NCBI GenBank assembly: GCA_021818445.1
Contig: JAKAEB010000013.1
Coordinates: forward strand, 1-40,568
Length of the DNA: 40,568 nucleotides
Direction of reading: 5' to 3'
Origin: Planctomycetota bacterium
GTDB lineage: Bacteria; Planctomycetota; Phycisphaerae; WQYP01
Part shown: positions 27,635-35,970 of the stretch, piece by piece
How the letters are laid out: each line of letters opens with the position of its first letter
Position numbering within the stretch: position 1 is the stretch's first letter
Translations under genes and position numbers: made by a program
Notes under the pieces: generated by a model
Databases searched by the model: none
What the model was told of the DNA's origin: nothing
Seen by the model: the letters and a program-made list of their open reading frames with translations, nothing else

Positions 27635-28918
27635 CTACACCATCGCAGGGGTGGCATGCGCCCGTGCATGGTCGGCGGTGTGCGGCAGCGGATAGTTGCG
27701 GGTAAATTCGCTTACCTCGGCATTGATGCGTTGCAGCACTGTCGCATCTCCGCCACTTGATGCGGCACGATCAAACCACTGGGCCACCGATTTCATTTCA
27801 GGCTCGCGCAAGCCGCGGGTGGTCAGGGCCGGTGTACCCAGCCGGATGCCTGATGTTTCGGTCGCCTTGCGTGTATCAAACGGAATCATATTTTTATTAA
27901 CAATGATTCCCGCCTGCTGCAGCCATCCCTCCACCGCCGCGCCCGTCAGGTTCGCATCGCGCGGTCGCAAATCCACCAGCATGAGATGGTTATCCGTGCC
28001 GCCGGAAACCAGCCGGTAACCACGCGCCATGAGTTCCAGCGCCAACGCCTGGGCATTTTTAATAATCTGCCGCGCGTAATCCTTAAACTGCGGTTCGAGC
28101 GCCTCACCAAAAGCCACCGCCTTGGCAGCAATGATGTGCATCAGCGGCCCACCCTGAAGCCCCGGAAATACCGCCGAATCAACTTTTTTAGCCCACTCCG
28201 CCCGGCACATGGTCATCCCTGATCGCGGCCCGCGCAGGGTCTTGTGCGTCGTGGTGGTTACAAAATCCGCATGGGGCACGGGCGACGGGTGTACTCCGGC
28301 CGCCACCAGCCCGGCAATGTGGGCAATGTCCGACATATGCAAAGCACCCACACTGCGGGCAATTTCTTCAAAGCCCGCAAAATCCCAGATTCGCGCATAG
28401 GCACTGGCCCCGGTGATAATTAACTTTGGCTTGTGCTCCTGTGCCAATGCCCGCACGGCCGCCAGATCGATCCGCTCCGTTTTTGGATCCAGCCCGTAAT
28501 GCACCGCTCGAAACCATTTGCCCGACAAATTCACCGACTTGCCATGCGTCAGATGGCCACCATGATCCAAGTTAAGACCCATGATGGTGTCGCCGGGAGT
28601 TAGTGCCGCCAGAAATACCGCCTGATTGGCCTGCGAACCAGAATGCGGCTGCACATTGACGTGGTCGCAATGAAAAAGCTCCTTGGCGCGTTGTCGGGCC
28701 AAATCTTCCACCACATCCACAAATTGGCACCCGCCGTAATAGCGTTTACCCGGGTATCCCTCGGCATATTTATTGGTCAGTACGGAGCCGGCGGCGGCCA
28801 GCACGGCCGGTGACACATGATTCTCGCTTGCGATAAGCTCCAACGTAGAATTTTGCCGATGCTGTTCGTCGGTAATCGCCTTCCACAGTATCGGGTCTTG
28901 TGCCTCAATGGGGTTCAT
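27635..28918 (-). CDS. glyA: Serine hydroxymethyltransferase
   Basis: PLP enzyme that interconverts serine and glycine with tetrahydrofolate, 427 residues. Start ATG 28916-28918 has GGAAAGG upstream; the longer frame adds 18 non-conserved residues. Motifs: [58 protein letters not shown] and the PLP-lysine loop [14 protein letters not shown] (Lys226). [13 protein letters not shown] and [14 protein letters not shown] complete the family pattern. Ends in TAG. It lies just upstream of rnpA on the same strand. Confidence 0.97.
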   Translation of the reverse strand: MNPIEAQDPILWKAITDEQHRQNSTLELIASENHVSPAVLAAAGSVLTNKYAEGYPGKRYYGGCQFVDVVEDLARQRAKELFHCDHVNVQPHSGSQANQAVFLAALTPGDTIMGLNLDHGGHLTHGKSVNLSGKWFRAVHYGLDPKTERIDLAAVRALAQEHKPKLIITGASAYARIWDFAGFEEIARSVGALHMSDIAHIAGLVAAGVHPSPVPHADFVTTTTHKTLRGPRSGMTMCRAEWAKKVDSAVFPGLQGGPLMHIIAAKAVAFGEALEPQFKDYARQIIKNAQALALELMARGYRLVSGGTDNHLMLVDLRPRDANLTGAAVEGWLQQAGIIVNKNMIPFDTRKATETSGIRLGTPALTTRGLREPEMKSVAQWFDRAASSGGDATVLQRINAEVSEFTRNYPLPHTADHARAHATPAMV

Positions 28919-29157
28919 GATGCCGCCTTTCCAATTCAAAGCTGACCACATTGGCCTGCGCCAAACGCCCAATTATAGTATCTCAACGCCAATCGGAAAA
29001 ACCGCCTGTTTTCGCCCATTGCAGGTGGAAAAATGCACCCTTCCGCCGGCAACTGCGCAAATCGTCAAGTTGCGCGGCTGGCAGAAACAATTTCCGCATG
29101 CAGGTGGTATGCTTTTCGTCAGCCGCGATTTGCATTAGACTTTGGTGCGTATCCACT

Positions 29158-29233
29158 CGGGGCGTGGCGCAGTCTGGTTTAGCGCGCTTGACTGGGGGTC
29201 AAGAGGTCGCAGGTTCAAATCCTGTCGCCCCGA
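29158..29233 (+). tRNA. tRNA-Pro (GGG)
   Basis: Acceptor CGGGGCG pairs with CGCCCCG. Anticodon stem CTTGA/TCAAG encloses CTGGGGG with anticodon GGG. T arm GCAGG-TTCAAAT-CCTGT. C1 and A73 fit proline tRNA. CCA is not encoded. Confidence 0.93.
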
Positions 29234-29257
29234 TTTTTTCGCCTGCCGGCGAAAAAA
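29234..29257 (+). terminator. Hairpin directly after tRNA-Pro
   Basis: A perfect 10-bp stem TTTTTTCGCC / GGCGAAAAAA with a TGCC loop abuts the tRNA 3' end; the A/T flanks make it bidirectional. A second hairpin GTCCCGA-CGCA-TCGGGAC follows at 29262-29279. Confidence 0.6.
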
Positions 29258-29318
29258 TAGAGTCCCGACGCATCGGGACGGCCCACTCTCTACTTTCTAC
29301 TTTCAACGGTTTGCGGAC

Positions 29319-29482
29319 GTGGCCTTCACCTTCGAAAAACTGATCGTCTACCAAAAGGCCATCGCCTTCGCCGATGCAGCTTGCTCTGCGGCCGAGGCAT
29401 TTCCCCGTGGTTACGGCTTCCTGTCTGACCAACTCAACCGCGCCGCCGTTTCGATTTGCACCCATATTGCCGAGGGCAACGG
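29319..29482 (+). pseudogene. Truncated four-helix-bundle protein (23S rRNA IVP-like)
   Basis: From a GTG the frame reads MAFTFEKLIVYQKAIAFAD then FPRGYGFLSDQLNRAAVSI and IAEGNG, the N-terminal half of the small four-helix-bundle family often linked to 23S rRNA intervening sequences. The family normally continues for another ~60 residues with helices 3 and 4. Here, after IAEGNG, the sequence switches to DNA that is the antisense of the HigA-like gene end. The gene was therefore cut, most likely by arrival of the toxin-antitoxin segment. Confidence 0.75.
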
Positions 29483-29486
29483 TCAA

Positions 29487-29843
29487 CTATACCAGATGCA
29501 ATTCTTTCGGCACCTTGCGACCGCTGTGGTGGCGACGGGCATCAAACTGGCCAATCCGCACCGAGCCTTTTGGAAAACGGGCAATAATATCCAATTCACC
29601 ACCCAAGGCCGCGACAATCCGTCGTAGTGTTAATATCTGCATATCCGTCTGGCCTTCCAGCTTAGAGAGGCTAGGTTGCTTGATGCCCAATTTGGCTGCA
29701 ACCTCACGTTGGCTCTTGCCGGTCGACTTCCGCAACTCGCTCAATAGGAGTTCGCCAAGCAGTTCCTCCGTCCGCGCTGTGGCCCGTGCCCGCGTCCGTT
29801 CGCTGGTTGTCCGATTCACCAGTTCATCAAATGTCTTAGCCAT
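29487..29843 (-). CDS. XRE-family antitoxin (HigA-like)
   Basis: DNA-binding antitoxin of 118 residues. A helix-turn-helix of the XRE type spans STGKSQREVAAKLGIKQPSL-SKLEGQ, followed by LTLRRIVAALGGELDIIARFP, the usual tail of HigA-type antitoxins. ATG 29841-29843 follows the toxin stop by one base, so the pair is coupled. The last ~18 residues (DARRHHSGRKVPKELHLV) look non-native: homologues normally end near RIGQF. This tail lies over the junction with the truncated four-helix gene. It likely still binds the operator upstream of the toxin. Confidence 0.85.
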   Translation of the reverse strand: MAKTFDELVNRTTSERTRARATARTEELLGELLLSELRKSTGKSQREVAAKLGIKQPSLSKLEGQTDMQILTLRRIVAALGGELDIIARFPKGSVRIGQFDARRHHSGRKVPKELHLV

Positions 29844-29844
29844 A

Positions 29845-30216
29845 TCAACTGCCTTTCTTTTTCTTACGCACTGCGATTCCCGCCAAATGCTCGTCATAAA
29901 GTGCTTCGGCCTTTGCGATAAGCTGCTTGTAGAATCGCTTCTGATCCACACCCGATTTGTTTCCGCCTGCCAGTAAGATGGCTGAACGGTCAGGATCGAA
30001 GGCGAAGGCGATCCGCAAGATGGAGTTCATCGTATCCGCTCTAAGCTCCTTAATGTTCGTATGCCGTGAACCGTTAAGCGTGTCAGCATGGGGGCGTCCC
30101 AGTTGCGGCCCGAGCCGTTCCAAAAGCCTCACCTTGGCGATGACTTCCACCTGCTGATCTTCATCAAGCTTCGAAAACTAACTATCGAAAACCGAGGTAG
30201 TCGCAACTTTCCACAT
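29845..30216 (-). pseudogene. HigB/RelE-like toxin with in-frame amber codon
   Basis: Toxin of the phage Gp49-like/HigB type (mRNA-cleaving family). Read from ATG 30214-30216 the frame gives MWKVATTSVFDS, a TAG (30178-30180), then FSKLDEDQQVEVIAKVRLLE and GPQLGRPHADTLNGSRHTNI, KELRAD, FAFDPDRSAILLAGG, FYKQLIAKAEALYDEHL. The TAG takes the place where relatives have Trp (FDxWF), consistent with TGG to TAG. The remaining 111 residues are undamaged. A GTG at 30150 could restart a shortened product. So the toxin is probably dead or attenuated while the antitoxin is kept. Confidence 0.85.
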
Positions 30217-30222
30217 CGCGCA

Positions 30223-30268
30223 ATGATAGCTCATTGGCTATATGCGGTCAATAGCCTGGAGGCTATTG
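30223..30268 (-). promoter_or_regulatory. Toxin-antitoxin promoter and palindromic operator
   Basis: On the minus strand TTGACC (30246-30251) and TATCAT (30223-30228) are 17 bases apart, and the toxin ATG lies only 6 bases after the -10 box, so the transcript would be leaderless. A perfect inverted repeat CAATAGCC-TGGA-GGCTATTG (30249-30268) overlaps the -35 box and is a good operator for the HigA-like antitoxin. A further half-site ATTGGCTAT lies near 30235. Confidence 0.65.
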
Positions 30269-30471
30269 GATAAAATTCCTGAAAAATGGTCTCCTCTGCA
30301 TAGCGTCGTTGAATTGAGGAAGTCGGGCAATTGTCTGATGCCGTTTTTATCGCTGCCAAGATCGCCGATGGCAGCGGACGCGTTACCATCACAGGCCGCC
30401 AGCGCAATAACCCTTCCGCCCGAAACCAAGTTTCGACTGAGTGGTACGCCGTTGGCTGGCGTTGTGCGGAC

Positions 30472-32991
30472 CTACCAAGCGGGGCAATGGCGTTTGAGAC
30501 TGCAGGTTTTGCAGTGGCTGCCCCGCCGTGGGGTGTATTTTCGGTCGGCAATTGTGGAAAACACTTGGTCCAATTTCTGCGGTGCTTCCTCCTGGATTTT
30601 CTTTGCGTCAAGTCGCTCGGTCCTGCGAGGTTGAAACACCGGCACCAGATCGACAAAATTCGGAAGCGTCGCCGTCTTCATTGCCAGTAACGCTGCCGAT
30701 GTCTGAAGAGTGTACTGCTGCATTTTTCCTTCAGGGATTTCTGAATTTGTCTTCCATTCCTTCAATACGAGCGCCCCGTCGCGATCTTCGATCAGCGCGT
30801 CGATAACCCCTTCCACCACACCTCGGGTGGCCGAATACTGGTAGCGGCGCTCGACGCCCACGATACGTCGGCAGGTCCGAGCCAAGTCATCGGTTATTAT
30901 TTTCAACCCATCATGTAGCTTGCGGACCAACGGCTTCGGGAAATCACGAAGTGGCGAATCGCCGAAGCGAATTCCGTCTTCCAAGCACCGGCTAAATGCG
31001 GCTTCCTTTCTGGTCCACGGCCACGCGCAGAGGAACAGTTCCAACGCCTTGTGCATCCGCGATCCCATGCTTTGGCTGGAAGACCATTGCGGGAGAAACC
31101 GGCCCTCGTGGTACGCGGCAAACTTCAGGGGGCACTGACAATATATATCAAGGTGACTAGCTGCGACGAGCGGTGGTATCTCTGCCAACGCAACTGCTGG
31201 CGGCGGCCGGGTGGTTGGGCTCCAGCGGCTTGCACGTGGCGGTAAGGGCAGATCAACGCCCACAATTCTCCGAAGTTCGCGCCGACAGGTCTGTGTATTT
31301 ACCAAGATCAGCATGTCCTTCGCTCTGGTCATGCCCACATAGGCCAAACGTGCGTCCTCGGCATGTCCCGCTTTCGGAAAGCCCTTCCCCCATGTCATAA
31401 CGAGTACCACCGGGAATTCGAGGCCCTTGGCGGCATGGATCGTCATGACCTGAACAGCGGCAGTGTCTTTCGCCACGGCGGTCGTGACCGCCACATCACG
31501 GTCCTGAGTTTTTCGGAGGGCGGGCCACGCCTCATCGAAATTGGACTGCGCCGCGCGATCAACCGCGTCAGCCGCCGTTGCGAGCGGACGAAGCCTCCTC
31601 AACCCATCGAAATCACCGCCCCTGAGCGTTCGCCCCAGTGTCTGGCCAAATTTTGGATGCCGGTAGAGCCGCTCCAACGCCTCTCCGGGTTTCCATCGCG
31701 GAGGGCGGCCGTTCACACCGACGGTAGCCTCCATTGCATTCTCGGCCGTAGAAGAGTGCAACTGGATGCGGAGCGAATATTTCAAGGCTTTTTCCCGGAG
31801 CCGCTTGGCCACTGTACTCGTCAGATTTCTCGATAGGATCGCGACGTCACCCGCGCTAAGGCTGCGATCCTCAGCGAGCAATGTCGAGATGAACCGCAGA
31901 GCCTGATCCAAGGTCCCCCGAAATACAGGCTTGGGCATCTCGACGGGTTTGCGCGCATGCAACCGTCTTAAAACCCCCTTTCCACCCAGGGAGGGAAGTT
32001 GCGTGGAGAGAAAAGTGTACGCCGAATCCAAGATAGGCTGGGTGGAACGAAAATTATCGGTAAGAAAATATCGTTTCGCATTTACCTTATCCGCTAAGCC
32101 AATGGGATCAAGTATCGCGCCCCGCCATGCGTAAATCTGCTGGCACGGGTCGCCAACGATCCAGAGTTTTCGGCCGGCAATGGCCCGCAGTATCTCAAAT
32201 TGAGTCCTGCTTGTATCCTGGAACTCGTCGACAAGCACCGCATCGTATCTGGACGCGAATTCGCGCCGCGCGGGGCTCGATTTTCTTAACAGGTCGGCGA
32301 ACGTGCATTGAAGTCCGTAATAATCGAGGAAACCTAGCTCTGCGGTCCGTCGCTGGTACCGCTCGACACAGAAACGGAGCCGTCGCCGCAAATCGCCCGT
32401 GCCGCCGTATGCGGGGTCACTTAGTAGCTGGGACGTCGCATCCCAAAATGCGTCTGATGCGCGCTTGATGTCGTCGCGTAGCTGCCCCTCAACGTTACGC
32501 CGCTCCGCCCTCGACGTCGTCATTTCTGCCCGATATGCGGCGTCAAGGAGCGGGGGGATTCCCACGGCGTATCGGAATAGATACAGCGGCAGTTCCGGGA
32601 CAGCCTCAAGCCAAACTTCTTGCGCGCATTCCCAAAGTAATACCCTTTGCTCCGCTTCACCGATTAGCTGGAAATTGGGGAGCCACCCTCGATGGGCCGC
32701 CTCCTGCGCCAACTCGGCGACAAGCGCATCTATGGTGGAAATTTTCAACCCGGACGCGGCTTTACCAAGCCGTTGCTTGGCCCTTTGCAATAGCTCCGCC
32801 GTGGCTTTTCTGGAGAAGGTTGTGACGAGCACCCGTTCGGGCTCACACCCGCGGCCCTCAACAAGCCATGCGAGGCGCTCGCAGAGCGTTTTGGTCTTTC
32901 CTGTACCCGCACCTGCAATGACGCACGCCACACCGCGGCGGTGCTTGACGCAGGCGAGTTGCTCCGGAGTGAGGCTCTCGGTCGGATTCAT
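30472..32991 (-). CDS. UvrD/Rep-type helicase fused to PD-(D/E)XK Fe-S nuclease domain
   Basis: ATP-dependent superfamily 1 helicase of 839 residues with a nuclease tail. Walker A AGAGTGKT is at 26-33, TFSRKATAELLQRA (motif Ia) follows, then VLVDEFQDTS (motif II), VGDPCQQIYAWRGA (motif III), LTDNFRST (motif IV), QVMTIHAAKGLEFPVVLV (motif V) and AYVGMTRAKDMLIL (motif VI). The C-terminal part has DIYCQCPLKF, GVIDALIEDRDGALVLKEWK (nuclease D and ExK) and the cysteines HCKTCSLKRHC, the AddB/Cas4-like Fe-S nuclease layout. It probably unwinds and trims DNA ends in repair or defence. GAGGG precedes ATG 32991. It lies downstream of no obvious partner gene, next to a toxin-antitoxin pair. Confidence 0.9.
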   Translation of the reverse strand: MNPTESLTPEQLACVKHRRGVACVIAGAGTGKTKTLCERLAWLVEGRGCEPERVLVTTFSRKATAELLQRAKQRLGKAASGLKISTIDALVAELAQEAAHRGWLPNFQLIGEAEQRVLLWECAQEVWLEAVPELPLYLFRYAVGIPPLLDAAYRAEMTTSRAERRNVEGQLRDDIKRASDAFWDATSQLLSDPAYGGTGDLRRRLRFCVERYQRRTAELGFLDYYGLQCTFADLLRKSSPARREFASRYDAVLVDEFQDTSRTQFEILRAIAGRKLWIVGDPCQQIYAWRGAILDPIGLADKVNAKRYFLTDNFRSTQPILDSAYTFLSTQLPSLGGKGVLRRLHARKPVEMPKPVFRGTLDQALRFISTLLAEDRSLSAGDVAILSRNLTSTVAKRLREKALKYSLRIQLHSSTAENAMEATVGVNGRPPRWKPGEALERLYRHPKFGQTLGRTLRGGDFDGLRRLRPLATAADAVDRAAQSNFDEAWPALRKTQDRDVAVTTAVAKDTAAVQVMTIHAAKGLEFPVVLVMTWGKGFPKAGHAEDARLAYVGMTRAKDMLILVNTQTCRRELRRIVGVDLPLPPRASRWSPTTRPPPAVALAEIPPLVAASHLDIYCQCPLKFAAYHEGRFLPQWSSSQSMGSRMHKALELFLCAWPWTRKEAAFSRCLEDGIRFGDSPLRDFPKPLVRKLHDGLKIITDDLARTCRRIVGVERRYQYSATRGVVEGVIDALIEDRDGALVLKEWKTNSEIPEGKMQQYTLQTSAALLAMKTATLPNFVDLVPVFQPRRTERLDAKKIQEEAPQKLDQVFSTIADRKYTPRRGSHCKTCSLKRHCPAW

Positions 32992-33800
32992 TTGCGGCCC
33001 TCTTAACTAACATCATCTGCCCGGCAAACATGGCAGTCAAGCGGGTGACCATCGGATTGGTGCACATCCTTAGCATGGGCAGAGGCAAACCTCAATCAGG
33101 CACCTTTTCTTCTCAACGATCCACGAGCTGCATTAGGCCGGTCCCGTCTCCCCGCAGAAATTTCGCCAATGGTCGCGCAAAAATACGGCCGCGAACACAC
33201 AAGGATGTTTGGGGCCGGCTTCGGGGTAGCCGGAGATTATGGGTTCAGACCGCCTGCCAGCGAAAAAATATATTCGAAGTTCGGAGCCTTTAGACAGTAG
33301 AGCCAATTCGGTCGGGACAAAATGATTGGCTGCCGCCAGCAGTCGATTCATCGCGACGGCCCACATTCAAGGCACTACTATCTTTTGCCTGTTGTCTGGA
33401 GTCTACTATCAATCCCGACCGTAACCCCTGGAAAAACCGATCGTGCGCAAAAAGTGATCGCTCTCGCCGATGATATGCGTAAAAAACCAAAGGCTATCCT
33501 CGCAAATATGATTTAATATCTGCCGAATCAGCCGCGCATGTCTTGGCGCGATATTCCTGTCGATGCGAAATCCTTGGCCGTCGTGGCACCCCTGGGCGGT
33601 GCAAACCCGTTTTATCCACCGTCGGGATTGCCGATCCCCACTGCGCAGCAATGGGTAATGCCGTCGCGGTCGTTATTATTACTCGGACAGGCACATGGTC
33701 TGCAGCATGAAAAAAAAGAGGGCACCGGACAGATGTCGGGAATGCCTGCAACCCGCCATTGTCCGATGCCTCGGAGGGCAATATTAAGCAATTGGCAGTC
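32992..33800. other. Gene-free stretch of about 800 bases
   Basis: Several open frames of 60-120 codons exist on both strands, but none has a domain, a ribosome site and protein-like composition together. I see no RNA gene, large repeat or IS end. It could hold decayed genes. Confidence 0.45.
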
Positions 33801-35144
33801 TCACACCTCGGCTGCGGGGGGCTGCTCGGGTCGGCGTGCCTCGCCCACCACTCCGTCGGGTGTGATCATGAAAAGACGGTCTGAAAGAGGCTCGGCAGCG
33901 TTCGTATAGCGAATTTCCACCTGATGCCGCAACCATGAAAGCGTGGCAGGATCACTGCTGGTAAAGGCGAGCAGCACGTGACGATCCGGTACCGCCATGT
34001 AATAGGTATTGCCCAGGTGCGGACGCAAATTATTCTGCACCAGCGACAGCAGCATGCGCGATGAATTCATCACATCATCAGCGGGAAAGCTGAAAAGCGT
34101 GTATTTATCACTGTGCCCGCCACTCATGGATAACTTACGGGTGGACCGACCCAAATTGGCTAGCGCATGCTCGTGAAGAGCCTCAAGTGACACATCCCAG
34201 TTGAGCAGATCCGCCGTCGTAATATATCGCTCCGATCGTCCGATCTGGTAGCCGATCAATAAATCATTAACCCACGGTTCAGCGATGATGGAACTCGGAG
34301 CACCAGCTCCATTGGTATCGGTTATGGGTCGATTGGGGGTTAAAGAGGGCAGCATCGCCTGTGGTATCAGCGCCGGAAGCACACGCGTACGCACCTGCGG
34401 CCACCCTTCGTCGGCATCCAGTTCTCCGGTGTACTCGACGAGCAAATCATCGAAAAAATCTCTCACATCCTCCGCGAGGTTTTCCGGATGTCCTTGCCAC
34501 GTGTCATGCAATTGATTCACATGGATTTTTACCCCACCAATGGTTACGGTCTGTTCATCCACTGCCGCTACGGCATCGTTGCCAACGTATTCATTGGCCA
34601 ATTCCACAACCGTTTCGATGAAAGGGCGGCTTTTAAGTCCCACCTGCTTGCCAAGCTGCACGGCATTGAGGATTCCGTCCTGGATAACGCGCGTGAAATC
34701 GAGCGTTGGCGTGGGGCCAAAAGCCCACACCAACAACGCGGATTCCTCATGCCGGATAAGCCAGAAGCGGTAGCCACGTTGTGATTTATTATCCCCGCTC
34801 ATTTTTTTCAGGCGTGCGAGCCAATGCTGCTTTTCCACTCCCATCGACGAAAGGGTCTGATATTTGCTGCCCACAACCTGCCTTACATCATCGGTGAGAC
34901 GAAGGTTGGGAAATGATCTGACCCACGCACGCATAAAGTGATAAGCCTCAATTTGCTCGGCAGGCACATGAATGGTATCGCCCGGTTCAAGTTTTGCTTT
35001 TACAGTGCGGTGTTCCATATGCATCACGAACAGACCGGAGGGATCCTGCACCTCTACAATATCCTTGTCCAGCGCGATAACGGTATAGTCGTGCGGAACT
35101 TTTGTGGTAAAGCTCTCCGAGAGTACGGTTTTCCAGCCCTTCAT
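33801..35144 (-). CDS. DUF1444 (YtpQ-like) family protein
   Basis: Cytoplasmic protein of 447 residues. The C-terminal ~200 residues match the DUF1444 pattern: VNDLLIGYQIGRSERYITTA, DLLNWDVSLEALHEHALANL, SMSGGHSDKYTLFSFPADDV, SSRMLL and VPDRHVLLAF. The N-terminal half (VPHDYTVIALDKDIVEVQDP and onward) is unlike any family I know, so the protein is longer than the Bacillus YtpQ type. GGAGGT lies 7 bases before ATG 35142-35144; the longer frame adds 27 unlikely residues. Function is unknown; there is no signal or membrane segment. It stands alone between two gene-free stretches. Confidence 0.8.
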   Translation of the reverse strand: MKGWKTVLSESFTTKVPHDYTVIALDKDIVEVQDPSGLFVMHMEHRTVKAKLEPGDTIHVPAEQIEAYHFMRAWVRSFPNLRLTDDVRQVVGSKYQTLSSMGVEKQHWLARLKKMSGDNKSQRGYRFWLIRHEESALLVWAFGPTPTLDFTRVIQDGILNAVQLGKQVGLKSRPFIETVVELANEYVGNDAVAAVDEQTVTIGGVKIHVNQLHDTWQGHPENLAEDVRDFFDDLLVEYTGELDADEGWPQVRTRVLPALIPQAMLPSLTPNRPITDTNGAGAPSSIIAEPWVNDLLIGYQIGRSERYITTADLLNWDVSLEALHEHALANLGRSTRKLSMSGGHSDKYTLFSFPADDVMNSSRMLLSLVQNNLRPHLGNTYYMAVPDRHVLLAFTSSDPATLSWLRHQVEIRYTNAAEPLSDRLFMITPDGVVGEARRPEQPPAAEV

Positions 35145-35472
35145 GATAACTACCTCCAAATGCGGTTGTGTTCTGCGCGACTTGTACCAAAAGATACGCT
35201 TTTCAGTCCGGTCACGCTCAGGCAAAAAGCCCGATCTAATTTTTCTTCATTGCGATTCCACTATGACCTGAAATTCAGTGCGGAATCGCGAGATTCAACT
35301 TGACCTTAAGTGTATCGAACCAATGGCTTGAATTTATCGATCAAATTCCAATTCGCGGCCTTTTAGGACGCGCCTTGGCAAAATCCGAAAATATCTGCCG
35401 AACCAGTCAACCAAGGCAATTATTATTCGACCGCAGGACGTCGGATAATTGCAATAGTTGGCTGATGATCGG
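35145..35472. other. Intergenic stretch
   Basis: No gene seen. An 8-bp inverted repeat GCGATTCC (35252-35259) / GGAATCGC (35282-35289) could be a regulator site upstream of the DUF1444 gene or a hairpin after the L,D-transpeptidase gene. Confidence 0.4.
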
Positions 35473-35970
35473 TCAGGGTAATATCTCCACCGCCGTACCC
35501 AGTGGTATCTGGTGATACAGGTAAAGCATGTCGGGGTTGTCCAGCGCCACGCATCCCGCCGTGCCTCGCCGCGCGTCGGCGCACCCATGGATAAAAATCT
35601 CCCCACCCAGCGGTGTTTTCCACACCCTATTCTGCACAGCTTCGCATGTCATGTCGCCATTGATAATATCTCTCACCAATTGGCGGTATACAGCATAACT
35701 TATCAGCCCATCGGCCAGACCGCGGTTGGCGTCATAAATCCGCGGATAGTTCAGGCCCAGTGAAAGAAAAAATTGGCTCTTCGGATTTTTGTAAACCACT
35801 CGGAAATTGCCGATGGGTGTGCGGCGATCACCTTCCCGCTCTTTGTCGCCGGGGTTGGAACCGGTAATGCAGGTAAACTTTCGCACGGGCTCGTCTCCGT
35901 TAAACAATTCCAGTACGCCGCGCGATTTGTAAACACGGATATGTTTATTTGCGATTAAGTCAATGTCCAT
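35473..35970 (-). CDS. L,D-transpeptidase (YkuD domain)
   Basis: Cysteine transpeptidase fold of 165 residues, the type that links peptidoglycan stems 3-3 or attaches proteins. The YkuD motif HGCADARRGTAGCVALDN holds the catalytic His and Cys. RTPIGNFRVVYKNPKSQFF and LGLNYPRIYDANRG precede it, as in the YafK-like branch. ATG 35968-35970 overlaps the end of the DUF218 gene by 11 bases. Alternative starts at 36012 or 36063 add residues without conservation. No signal peptide is visible from this start, so it may be cytosolic or use the upstream start; a domain this small is normally periplasmic. Last gene of a three-gene overlapping operon. Confidence 0.85.
   Translation of the reverse strand: MDIDLIANKHIRVYKSRGVLELFNGDEPVRKFTCITGSNPGDKEREGDRRTPIGNFRVVYKNPKSQFFLSLGLNYPRIYDANRGLADGLISYAVYRQLVRDIINGDMTCEAVQNRVWKTPLGGEIFIHGCADARRGTAGCVALDNPDMLYLYHQIPLGTAVEILP

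Noticed and set aside
29142-29318. Upstream extension of the four-helix frame through tRNA-Pro
   Set aside because: The extended frame would translate the tRNA itself; the GTG at 29319 is the natural start.
21467-30180. Possible recoding of TAG as a sense codon, suggested by in-frame TAGs in the SDR and toxin genes
   Set aside because: rpsP, yidD and glyA end in TAG at their normal family lengths. The rpsP TAG lies in frame with trmD, so reading it through would fuse two housekeeping proteins.
30231-30656. 141-codon minus-strand frame beyond the end of the helicase gene
   Set aside because: Its composition is not protein-like, it overlaps the helicase 3' end in another frame, and the toxin promoter sits inside it.
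33494-33909. Overlapping frames of 90-120 codons in the gap after the helicase gene
   Set aside because: No recognisable domain, no ribosome site, and no consistent strand.
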